Source: Hsuehochloa calcarea (Eukaryota > Streptophyta > Magnoliopsida > Poales > Poaceae). From it: a DNA stretch of 64,000 nucleotides. Positions 25,001-35,653 of the stretch are shown here, piece after piece. The notes under the pieces were generated by a model. The model had not been told where the DNA came from, made no database searches, and saw only the letters and a list, made by a program, of their open reading frames with translations. Location: contig CM070609.1 in assembly GCA_036346395.1 (NCBI GenBank), positions 29,338,223 through 29,402,222 of the forward strand, written 5' to 3'. How positions within the stretch are numbered: the stretch's first letter is position 1; the number at the start of each line of letters is the position of its first letter. A program made the position numbers and the translations under genes.

Positions 25001-26420
25001 CTACCACCACAATCCAAGAGGGCTTGGTGATTGGCAAGCCAATCCATTCCCAAAATCACATCAAGAGACTTGGTGTCTATGATGATGAGATTAGCAAGGA
25101 ATTCTACCCTTCTATGGTCACTTTAACCTTAGGGCAACCTTGGTTCGTACTCAATTCAACCGAGATGAACCAACAAAACACTTTTAAGAGGCAAAACTTC
25201 CAACCGGTGCCTTTCAAAGAAACTCCGAGAAACAAACGAATGCGAAGCTCCGTAATCAAACAAAACAAAGGCGGTGCCGAATTGACAAGGAACTTACCCA
25301 AAGACGACGTCCGGGTCCGCTCCGGCTTCCTCCACAGGGTGTGGTTCACACGACCTCTTCCAAAAGGCCGAGGAGTCTTGATCGTGCAGATGGAGTCCGA
25401 GGGCTCCACGTGCGACTCTCGGAGTGGGGTCCCGGCCGGAGTAGCTCCCATGTTGAAACGAACAGAGAAGGGCCTTGCCTCTGCGGCAATCACGCGGTGC
25501 CCCAACCGATGGCACTTAAAGCGTGTGATCCCACCGCAGGTTGACATTCCTTGGCCGTTGCCGAGCCGCTGAAGCCGCGGTCACCGGAATCGGCGGGCGA
25601 GGTGTCGCTGTGGGCTCAAGGTGACAGTGGAGCAACACGGGCGAGGCGCACATTCATTCGCTCTCGGGAGTGAGACCGATGGGCACTGTGGTCGCATCAT
25701 CTTTCTTTTGCGGGATTCTTCAAGCTCACGGCGGATTCTTCGATGAGCATGGCCTTGTTCACCAAGTGCCGGAAATCAATAGTCATTCCCAATGACTTGC
25801 ACCTTCAAACCGGGTTGAGTCCTCTCTGAAGCGCTTCGCGGCATCATCCGAGGCAACGCCCTCGGGCATAACGGGACAACCGAGTGAATCTGCTAAGATA
25901 TTCACTCACCGACATGTTGCCTTGCCGCACTCACTGAACTCATTCTTCTTCATTTCCACCTTTCCATCGTGGATATGGGAGTGGCGGAAAGCTCCAAAAC
26001 TCGCCCAAGTGATACTCTCATGGTTTCCATGGGCGGCACAATAGTTCTCCCACCATTCTCGCAATGGTACCTTCAAGCCGGTGGGTGGCATACGTAACCT
26101 TCTCGCGATCATCACAACGGGTGATAGCGAGCTTCTTTCCATGGAACGTAACTACCATTCAGGCCCAATGGCTCCGAGGAGCTAGAGAAAGTGGGCGGAT
26201 GGGTCCTCAAAACTCGCCAACTCGGATCGAGGAAACATCGGGGTGGAGCAGCGGGCGTGGCACCGCTTGACTGCTCGATTCATCATGGCGAGCAGGCGCA
26301 GCGGTCCGGTTCTCACGATTCATCATCCGAGTCATGTTCGCATCAAAGAGCTCATCACCGCGCGTCGGGTGCCATGAACTGACTCAAACCCGGATCTGCA
26401 TCGCGGCTGGGGAAGACGGG
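22055..26420 (-). pseudogene. Gag-Pol polyprotein of gypsy element 2, first copy, heavily frameshifted
   Basis: The same domain order as element 1: Gag around 26400-25600 (LREWWENYCAAHG near 26060), protease near 25100-25000, reverse transcriptase 24764-about 24250, RNase H (MKEVTFLGHVMSAEGVSVNP at 24231 just before), integrase about 23500-22550 (FYPLVCQGQGRD where GLPRTRSGYD is expected, showing base changes), and a C-terminal chromodomain ending at the TAA 22057-22055 inside the polypurine tract. Compared with the second copy at 29997-32749 it differs mainly where that copy has CTG or CAG, and most of its frame breaks fall there. 26421-27064 is leader without a gene. Not functional as written; possibly less broken in reality. 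Confidence 0.8.
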
Positions 26421-27064
26421 CATCGGCGCTTGAGTCTCATCCGCTTATGGAGTTGCGTCCGAACCATCTGCGACAAAGCTTCACCGTTTAATAGACGAGA
26501 AGAAGAAAGCAATTTAGATGCGAGGGAAAGCATTTAGATGAGCGAGAAACAAGGGGATAGATGGATCAACCTAATGCGACAAAATTGGTTTTACCTAACG
26601 AACGGATAGCCTAAGGCCATCAAGAAGCAAACCAAAAGGGACACTTAAGCACAAAAGCACTATTACGCGGACTAATCGACTCTAAAACTAGGGAGGCGAC
26701 TACCAATCTAATCTTTACTGAGGGGCAACTTGAAACAAATCATGGATCTTGAACTTCCAAAACTTCCATTGCTTGATCTTGAAGGGCTCGATCCTAGGAT
26801 AATCCAGGATGAGGGAGTCAAATTTAAATTTGAAAACCAAGTTCCGTAAAAGATAAGATGAAAGAACTCAAGAATGATATAAGAGGGTAAGACGATAATA
26901 AAAGAATAGAACAAGGTAAGAAAGAATGTAATAAGATGAGAGAAGAATTTCTAGTCAAGTTAATTGCTTGGTTTGATTTAGAAAATATATTTTGAATCTT
27001 TGACTAAGACGACCAATCTAACTAAAGGTTACGCCCTACAATGATATGGCTCGATACTATCTCT

Positions 27065-28957
27065 TGTCGGAACCCGGGTGTCACACAACCCCGAGACCCT
27101 CTCAGGCATACCAAGCTAGTCCCATGATCGAGCTAGCTTGCACAAGCTTGCAACAATGATGCATTCATAACCATTCAACAACGAACTAATGAAGCGCATA
27201 AAGTAATATTAATTAAAACAAAGAAAGACCTTATGGTCAAGGTTCTTACAAAAGTCGCCTCACGTGGCTTAGCAACAACAGAGTATCCGCAAATGAAATC
27301 TCAAAATACGTGGAGACCAATCGACATGCCCACAGCAATCGAGTGGAGGACGTGACCTAGTTCGCAAAGTCTTCAAAGTAGCCTTCCTCATAGAACTCAA
27401 CATTCCACGATTCTTCTCATTGGACCGATCAACAAAGGGCATAAAGCCGTGAGTACATAAAGTACTCAAGAAGTCGAGAGAAATGTATGCACTTAGTATT
27501 CATGACAAAGCTTAAGCAAGGATGGTTTTATGGTTAATTTGCGTAAAGCAAGTTTAACAAGAAATACAATAATTAGATTGCAAAGGTGGTTTTAAATGAA
27601 TAATAGATAGATAACCAAGTTCTTTTGAATCAAACAAAGGAACATCCCGCTCACTTCCCAACCATTCCAACCAAACGCTTACATCGAACCAAACCACATT
27701 TTTGAAAATACTACCCTTGCGCGAAATCACTGTGCATGTCCGTAATCGGGACACGGCTATTCAATAGATTTTGACACTCGCAGAGGTTGTACAGCTTTAC
27801 CCACAAGAGATAAATCACTTGTAATGTCCGTCTGACACACTTCCGAGGGTGTGCGACTAAGTGACTATCACAAGGCCTTTACAAAGTTCCATTTTGCCTC
27901 GGTTCTGCTCGCTAAGGTTTCGCCATCACAGCCCCCTCTTGCGCCAATAATCAACCCTAACAGAACCGACCCAAAACTTCCTAATTAGTTGGCCAGTCCG
28001 TCCCATACCGGACTTGTGGTTGCACGAGGTGACCTGATCAATGACTTGCAAAGTTAAGTCCTTAGTTGGTCGCTCGCATAAGTCTACCACAACCCAATGT
28101 GCATCACACACCCACTCTAGCTTCCTACCTCAAGCCCGAGCATAAATCATTTTTGTTCAATCCCGACCAAATGGCAATCCCTGCCATGGCACAACATCTT
28201 TTAATAAAAGTGGCCTCACACCACAATTCCATAGTTCCATTAGTCAAATTTCAATAATCAATGAACATGTGATCGAAGGTCTCGCGGGTAACTAAAGCAT
28301 GTCTAAGCAATAATACGCTCCCAAGTTGGTGATACAATTATGTCCAACTAGTATTAACCATCCTATGGTGTCCAAGGATATATGTCATTCAAGGAGACAT
28401 TTCATTTTCAATTTATCAAGGAGGCATAATGGCAATTTGGTAATTATCTACTCCCAAAACCATTTTTAATAAACTAGCCATGCATGATAATTTAAAGCAA
28501 TATACATTTGTAAAATGGGTTCAACATGGTCAAAGGCCTACGACTTGCCTTCGTTGGCGAGGAGAGAGTCTTCGGTCGTCGGGTCGAAGAAATCTTCCGA
28601 AACGCCGGAATCTACACGTGCGAGAAAAGCAACAAATAAATAAAACAGCACCAAATGAACTCCAAAAATTACAAAACCAGTGCCAAATGAAAGAGGGTGA
28701 ATTTATATAAATTTAGAAATTTGGATCACCCAAATCGGAGTTCGGATGTGAAAGTTATAGCCAAAAGAAGTTTCAAAATCACATAAAATGATGAAATTAG
28801 GGTTTTCGGATTTTCCGGAATTATTTTTCTACTGGAAAACCGGATTTTCGACGTCAGCGGCCACGCGTGCGCTACGTGGCAGCCACGCGGGCGAAACCGC
28901 TGACGCGGCGCCGACGTGGCGCCATCGCTGGTGGCCACGCGGGGCTCGCCCACGGTC

Positions 28958-28989
<32 letters not shown>

Positions 28990-29984
28990 CGGCGGCGCGG
29001 CGGCGGCCGGAGCTGAGAAGACGGCGGCGACGCCACGGAGAACGGCGGAGGCGCTTCGGGAGACGGCGGCGCGGAGGCGGCCGGAGGCGGGGAAGAAGGG
29101 AGAGGCGCGGGCGACGCAACCGAGCGAGAGAGAGAGAGAGAAAAGAGAGGGAGAGGAAGAGGCGCGGCGGCTTTTAAAGGCGACGCCACGAGCGCGACGG
29201 GACGGAGCAGCGCGCGCGTCGGGGACGAAGAGCCGTCCGATTGGACGGACGGTGGCGAGCGAGGGAGGCGCGGCGATGGAGCCGTCCGATTGGACGGACG
29301 GTGAGGCGAAGAGGCGCGGCGAGGAGACGAGCGGCGCCGTCCGATTTCGACGGACGGTGGGAAGCTGAGGGGCGCGGCGAGGCGATGGCGCCGGATCGCG
29401 ATCCAACGGCCGAAAGCGAGGAGGCGCGGCGCGAGGGACGCTGGATGGAGATCCAACGGCGGAGGGCGACGGCGACGCGCATGGAGCGAAACGGGCCATG
29501 GAGCGGGCGGGCGCGAAAAAACAAGTGATTGGGCCGGAGAGATTCGCCCAAAACCGAAAAGGATTTTAAATAGTTTTTAATTTACAGAAATTCAAATAAG
29601 ACAAAAGGCAATTTAGAAAATAGCAAATAGACTCCAAAAATTCTAGAAAAATTCATAGAAATTCCTTGACTTATTCTAGACTTAATAAAATACTTTTAAC
29701 TTTAAATTTTCTTTTTCTTTTGCAAATAAAATAACTTTTCCATTTCGGATAAATCAAAAATCAATTTCTAAAATCCAATAAATCCAAGAAAATTCTTAAA
29801 ATAATAATTTTGATTTTAAATTCCAGAAAACTCAATCAAACCAACTTTAATTTAATTGAAGTTTGATTAATTCATATTAAACATGCAATTGAATTCTGAA
29901 ATTCCAAATTAAGCTTTTGACAAATAGAAGCAAATGGTTTTCTTTTAAAATTTTTCAAAAACTCCTGAAAAACGGGACGTTACA
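27065..29984 (-). mobile_element. Gypsy element 2, LTR A (2,920 bp)
   Basis: Plus strand starts TGTCGGAACCCGGG (27065) and ends GGGACGTTACA (29984). Minus strand agagatagtatcgagcc to its left is a degraded tRNA-Met primer-binding site for the internal region at 22043-27064. It is almost the same length as LTR B and identical over long AT-rich stretches. The two differ at scattered CAG/CTG/CGG positions. It repeats the GA microsatellite and the ccgtccgatt palindromes (29230-29360). Confidence 0.9.
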
Positions 29985-29996
29985 AACCTACCCCTC

Positions 29997-32749
29997 TTAA
30001 AGGGAATCTCGACCCCGAGATTCAGGCTGACTAGAGAATAGGTGGGGAAACTCAGCCTTCAGGTCTTCTTCTCGTTCCCAAGTGGCTTCTTCTTCTGTGG
30101 TTGCTCCAATCGACCTTGCGTAAACGGATGATCTTGCTTCTTGTCACCCGCTCTGCTACTTCCAAAATCTTGATGGGATGCTCCTTGTAGGTGAGGTCTT
30201 CTTGCAGGGCAATTGATTCCACTGGCATCTGCTCTTCGGGCACACGCAAGCACTTCTTCAGCTGTGACACGTGGAAGACATTATGCACATCCGATACCGA
30301 GGCGGAAGGTCCAACTGTAGCGACTTCTCCTCTTCTGCTAGAATCGAAAGGTCCGATGTACCTTGGTGCAAGCTTTCCACTTACTCAAACGACGATCCCT
30401 TTGAGAGGCGACACCTTCAGTACACATGATCACCAGTGCAAAAGCTAGATCTCGCGACGGTTATCGCGATAACTCTTCTCGCTCGGTCTTTGTTTTCAAC
30501 CTTTCTCGATTGATCGAACTTGCTCTTCGGCTTTTTCCAAAATATCCGCCCAAACACTTGTCTTTCGCCTACTTCATTCCAATACAAGGGTGTTCTCGTT
30601 TTCTTCCATAAAGAGCTTCAAATGGAGACATCCGAGGCTTGACTGGTAGCTGTTGTTATAGGAAAACTCTGCATAAGGTAGCATTTGATCCCAACTGGTC
30701 TGATTCGCTAAGGCACAAGCCCTTAACATATCTTCTAGGATTTGATTTACTCTTTCTGTCTGTCCATCTGTCTGGGGATGATAAGCTGTACTGAAATTCA
30801 GATTAGTACCCAAAACACCATGCAACTTCGCCAAAATCTTGAGGTGAATCGGTTCCTCGATCTGACACGATCCTTTTCGGCACTCCATGCTGGCACACTA
30901 TCTTTGCCATGTACAGTTCTGCCAGTCTATCACCAGAGTAGGTAGTCTTGACTGGGAGAAAGTGAGCAACTTTGGTTAGACGATCCACAATTACCCAGAT
31001 AGAATCATATCCTGACCTTGTCCTTGGCAAACCAGTGATAAAATCCATGCCAATTTCTTCCCATTTCCATTCAGGCACTTTCAAGGGTTGCAGGAGTCCA
31101 AAGAGTCTTTGATGCTCGGCTTTAACTCACGATGCACATCGACCGAGACACATACTCGGCAATCTCACGCTTCATGCTAGGCCACCAATACATTTCTTTA
31201 AGGTCTTGGTACATCTTTGTGCTTCCAGGGTGAATGGAATACAAAGTTTCATGGGCTTCCTTGAGTATCACCGCTAAGCTCTTCTCGATCTGGAACACAG
31301 ATTCGCTTGTCAAACCAAATGGTGCCTTGCTCATCTTCCAAAATCTCGTGGCTTTACCTTTCTTCATGATGCTCCTGATTTCCTTAATATTGGCATCTTC
31401 AACTTGAGCTTCCTTGATCTGATTCCGCAAAATGGGTTGAACTTCTAGGGCAGCTAGATAACCTTCTTCAACCAACTCTAACTTGAGCTTCTGGAATTCT
31501 TCATGCGAGTCGATCGATTTTCCTTGATCGACAGGGTATTGCAGTAGACTTTTCTGCTCAAGGCATCTGCCACAACATTAGCTTTGCCTGGGTGGTAGTG
31601 GATTCCAATATCATAATCCTTGATTAACTCTAACCACCTTCTTTGCCTCATATTAAGATCACCGAGTGAAAATGTACTTCAACTCTTATGGTCCGTGTAG
31701 ACTTCACAATGATTTCCAATAAGGTAATGACGCCATATCTTTAAAGCATGCACTACGGCAGCTAACTCCAAGTCATGAGTGGGTAATTCACTTCATGAGG
31801 CCTCAATTGACGGGAAGCATAGGCTACTACCTTCCTTTCTTGCATCAGACACAACCAAGTCCTTGCCGGATGCATCACGAAAATCTCAAAATCCTTCCTG
31901 ACATCGGGCAAAATCAACACCGAGTGTTGTCGACGCTTCTTCAACTCTTGAAAACTTTGCTCACAACTGTTGTCCAAGCAAATTTCTTTTCTTTCTTCAA
32001 CAAATTGAGTGAGGGTCTTGCTATCTTGGAGAATCCTTCTATGAATCGACGATAGTATCCCGCCATTCCAAGAAAACTTCGACCGAGGCAATCGACTTGG
32101 GTGACTCCCAATTAAGCACATCCTTAACCTTGCTAGGGTTAACAGATACTCCTTCCGCAGACATGACATGTCCCAAGAAAGTAACTTCTTTCATCCAAAA
32201 CTCACACTTGCTGAATTTAGCATAGAGTTGATGATCTCTAAGCTTATTCAGGACCAAACGGAGGTGCTCTTCATGCTCTTCTTCACTCTTGGAATACACC
32301 AAAATATCGTCAATAAAGACAATGACGAACTTATCCAAATATTCCATGAATACTTTATTCATCAAGTTCATAAAGTAAGCAGGGGCATTGGTCAATCCAA
32401 ATGACATGACCGTGAACTCATACAGTCCATACCGGGTTGAGAAAGCTGTCTTGGGGATGTCTTCTGGACGAATCTTCAACTGGTGATAACCTGACCTCAA
32501 GTCTATCTTGGAGAACACACCGGCTCCTTTCAACTGATCAAACAGATCATCGATCCTGGGCAGAGGGTACTTGTTCTTGATGGTGACCTCATTGAGGGCT
32601 CTGTAATCCACACACATCCGTTGGGTACCATCCTTCTTTGCAACAAAGATCACTGGGGCTCCCCAAGGTGAAGAACTTGGTCGGACAAAACCTTTCTCTT
32701 GCATTTCTTCAATTTGCTTCTTCAGTTCAACCAAATCATTGACAGGTAA
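29997..32749 (-). pseudogene. Pol of gypsy element 2, second copy, 5' truncated
   Basis: The best preserved pol in the window. Minus-strand reverse transcriptase runs about 32735-32050: LVELKKQIEEMQEKGFVRPS, CVDYRALNEVTIKNKYPLPR, FSKIDLRSGYHQLKIRPED, VMSFGLTNAPAYFM and the catalytic FIDDILVYS. Then come RNase H (to about 31760), integrase zinc-binding region (31475-31122, YSIHPGSTKMYQDLKEMYWW), core (31084-about 30570, WEEIGMDFITGLPRTRSGYD, VPKRIVSDRG) and the chromodomain (30288-29997, LTYKEHPIKILEVAERVTRS). The frame is cut at 32749, so gag, protease and the start of reverse transcriptase are missing; frameshifts occur near 32055, 31500 and 30880. Same family as the copy at 22055-26420. Confidence 0.88.
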
Positions 32750-33705
32750 TCCAATAAGTAAACCAATAAGTAAACCATCAATATTACAACTATAATCCAA
32801 TAATCCAATCTCCAGTAATTATATAATCCTATAATCCAATATCAATTAGTACAATATCAGTCTATTCTTATGATCTGACTTCCATCGATCCAACATTTAA
32901 CAATACTCTAATTCTATAATCCAACATCCATCAATCCATTATTTCTTAATAAATTATTTCTAATAATTCAACATCCATCAATCCAATGATTATGTAATCT
33001 TGTACTCCAATTTTTGACAATCTAATATCCAATAATTATCTATTTCTATAATCCAATCACCGATAATCCAATATCAGCAATTATCTACTTCTAGAATCCG
33101 ATATCCAACAATCATGTATTTCTAATAATCCAATATCCAATGATAATGTATTTATCCAATCCAATATCCAACATTAATGTGGTCCTATAATCCAATATTC
33201 AACATTAATGTAGTCCCATAATCCAATATTCAACAATTATATATTTCTATAATCCAACACCTATCAATCATGTGATTTCATGATCCACTATCTACTAATA
33301 AGGTATTCTTATAATCAAACATCCAACAGTTCGGTATCCATATATAATCCACATGCAATACCCAACAATAATGCACTTCTATCATCAAACATCCATCAAT
33401 AATATACTTTTATCATCCAATCTCCATCAATGTAATGCCATAATTCACTCTCCAACAATATAATGCTATAATTCATTCTCCGATAATTCCATCTTTTCAA
33501 TATTTATCAATAGTCTATTTCTATAATACGAACTCCAACAAATGTATTTCTATCATCCAATAATAATATATTTCTAATGTTGTAATCTGATAATCGAATC
33601 ACCAATAATTATATGATCTTATAATCCAACAATAATCTAATTCTATGATCTAATCTCCAACAACAATGTATTTCTACAATCCGATATTCAACAATCAACC
33701 AATCT
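32750..33705. repeat. Degenerate AT-rich minisatellite
   Basis: About 960 bp made of variants of tataatccaatatccaacaa followed by ttatgtatttc, with a spacing of roughly 30-37 bp and some 25-30 units. It begins right where the reverse transcriptase sequence stops. No coding potential is seen. Whether it belongs to the surrounding host LTR or is an independent expansion cannot be told. Confidence 0.7.
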
Positions 33706-35123
33706 TTTCCATTTCTAATTTTCAAAATGTATCTCACGCGGAGTGATTCTCCATACCATGTATCCTTACAATAAATGGCTATACAAGTGGAATTAGGAAT
33801 AACTATAAAGCTTAAAATAGGAATTTAAATTACTTGAATATAAATACGCATGTAATAATAATTTAAAATAGAAATTAAATAATTAAAAAAATATTGTAAT
33901 TCAAATATGATAAAAGGATATAACTTTCCTTGCTTATTTTGATGTCGTTCTTTAACGACGTCGACGTCCGGTTCTCCGAATTCGTCGAAATCTACACGCA
34001 AAAATATACCAAATTCAAATAAAATCCAAATAAAATTAAAATAAACTCCAATTAAATAATTTTTGTTATAATAGGTAGATATTTAATTTAGAAATTTGAA
34101 TCATTCGAATCGGAGCTTGAACGAAGGAGAACGAGCTCTCGGAAGTTGGAAATCACATGAAATGAAGAAATGTGATTTTCGGATTTATTTTTCAATGGGA
34201 AAAAGGGGTGTGCCTCTGACATGTGTGCCCCAAGTTGGTGGACTGGTTCCACGGGAATGCCCGGGTCCACATCGGACTGGGCGCACGGCAACAGTGGCTT
34301 GGCCATGCAAGCGCACACGCGGCTACGATGGGGCAACCACGTGGGCGTGACGAGGCAGGGAGAGGCTGAGGTGGTGCCAGGTGGAGGTGACGTGGGTGGT
34401 CACGTCAGTGAGAAACTAGCGGCGGCTCGGGTGCAAAGCTCACCGGCGCCACACGCTGTGGCGAGGGATGTTTGGGGTACGAAAGGGAAGAGAGGAGCAA
34501 GGCGAATCCAGGGCTCTCGGTTTTGGCGACAGAGCGCGCGTAGATGGCCGGTGGCGAGGAGAAAGAGTGGCGGCAGCGGCCGTCGGAGATGGCGACGGGG
34601 TTCCAGCGAGTTCTCTGAGAAAAGAGAGTGATCACCATGTAGAACACGGCGAGGCGGAGCTAGGGGTGGAGATGCTAGCAGCTGAGGACCTTTGCTAGTG
34701 GTGCAATCAGTGGTGGAGCTAGCTTTGGCTGACAGGGTTGAAGCTCCAAATACGATGAAACGACGGCGAGAGAGAAGAGGTGAAGGGAAGAAGAAAGAGG
34801 AGGAGGAGAGGCTCCGGGTGCTTCCCTTTATAGGCGCTGAGGAGGAAAGAGGGAGGAGATCGATGGCATGGGCACGCGGGCGAGCTTCGGGTGCAGGGCA
34901 TGGGCGCCATGCGTTCTGACGCGACAGGGGCAGGTAGGGAGAAGAAAAATGGACGAATGGGCGCGGTGGAAAACCTAGAATTAAATATGCACGTCCGAGT
35001 GGAGGTTTTGTGAGTGAATCGCGCCGGCAAGGGAGACTTTGCCAGTGGCAATGACGCGGGCGGGGGATAGGCTCCCAACGGGAGGAATAAGAAGGACAGG
35101 GGAAGGGGAAAGGCTAACAGGCG
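33706..35123 (-). mobile_element. LTR-like segment, probably the middle of the host LTR
   Basis: Matches the general plan of the minus-oriented Tekay LTRs from their second half: aaaggatataactttccttg, an arm with acgtcgacgtccgg, ctccaattaaat, aatttagaaatttgaatc..gaatcggag, then a CG-rich leader. TATAAAG at 34832-34826 on the minus strand is its likely promoter element. It continues the LTR interrupted at 8186 and is itself cut by the CACTA end at 35124. Open frames in the CG-rich part show no known domain. Assignment to the same LTR copy as 7089-8186 and 59231-59623 is inference. Confidence 0.5.
34826..34832 (-). promoter_or_regulatory. Candidate LTR TATA box
   Basis: TATAAAG on the minus strand within the LTR-like segment, at the expected distance upstream of the CG-rich leader. 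Confidence 0.35.
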
Positions 35124-35136
35124 CACTACTACAAAA
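35124..35136 (+). repeat. CACTA terminal inverted repeat (5' end)
   Basis: CACTACTACAAAA, the standard end of grass CACTA elements, directly followed by a gene-free subterminal region. Confidence 0.75.
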
Positions 35137-35149
35137 GGGGCTATATTGG

Positions 35150-35440
35150 GTGCCTCATCATAGATGGTTCCCCGGAACCGTCAGTATTAAATACAATCAC
35201 ATATGGTTTTGATTTAGCACACATCTTTGTTGCTGACTGCGGTAAAAACTATCTGTGAAGATGTAATATCACAGACGATTCATATTGAAAACCGTCTGTG
35301 AAGTATCATATGCGGTTATATTTAAAACCCGTATGTGATATTTATTAATATCACAGACGATTATCTTAACAAGAACTGTCTGTGATAACTTTGTATCACA
35401 GACGGTTTGTGGCTGGAACCGTCGATGATATGTTTAAGCC
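35150..35440. repeat. CACTA subterminal repeats, cluster 1
   Basis: At least six copies in both orientations of an 8-12 bp word of the type tcacagacggtt / aaccgtctgtga, spaced 20-60 bp. In the CACTA family such words are transposase (TNPA-type) binding sites. Confidence 0.7.
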
Positions 35441-35653
35441 CTTTGGTTCCCACGCGATTGCGTCTCTTCATCTCGCGCGTCGACGTTACGATGTGTCTCT
35501 TCGTCTCGCGCGCCAATGTTATGATTCGTCTTGCTTTGTGATACGTTTTAAAAAGAATGCTCATATCTTCGCACCCTCCATCAACAACCAGTAGAGTTAA
35601 AAAAAACTTGATCACTACGGTATTGAAAACTCATAGACTGTACGTCGCGCACC

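Larger units (their letters stand above)
19122..32749 (-). mobile_element. Gypsy element 2 tandem array: LTR-internal-LTR-partial internal
   Basis: Plus-strand order is LTR B (19122-22042), internal (22043-27064), LTR A (27065-29984), then the 3' two thirds of a second internal region (29985-32749) that ends inside reverse transcriptase. LTR A is thus the 5' LTR of one internal region and the 3' LTR of the other. This is the structure expected from unequal recombination between LTRs, or from insertion of a copy into its own LTR. The right edge is a deletion or insertion junction with the minisatellite at 32750. Confidence 0.85.

Noticed and set aside
32750..33705. CRISPR-like array
   Set aside because: The units are degenerate and directly abutting without unique spacers, and the context is a plant nuclear genome.
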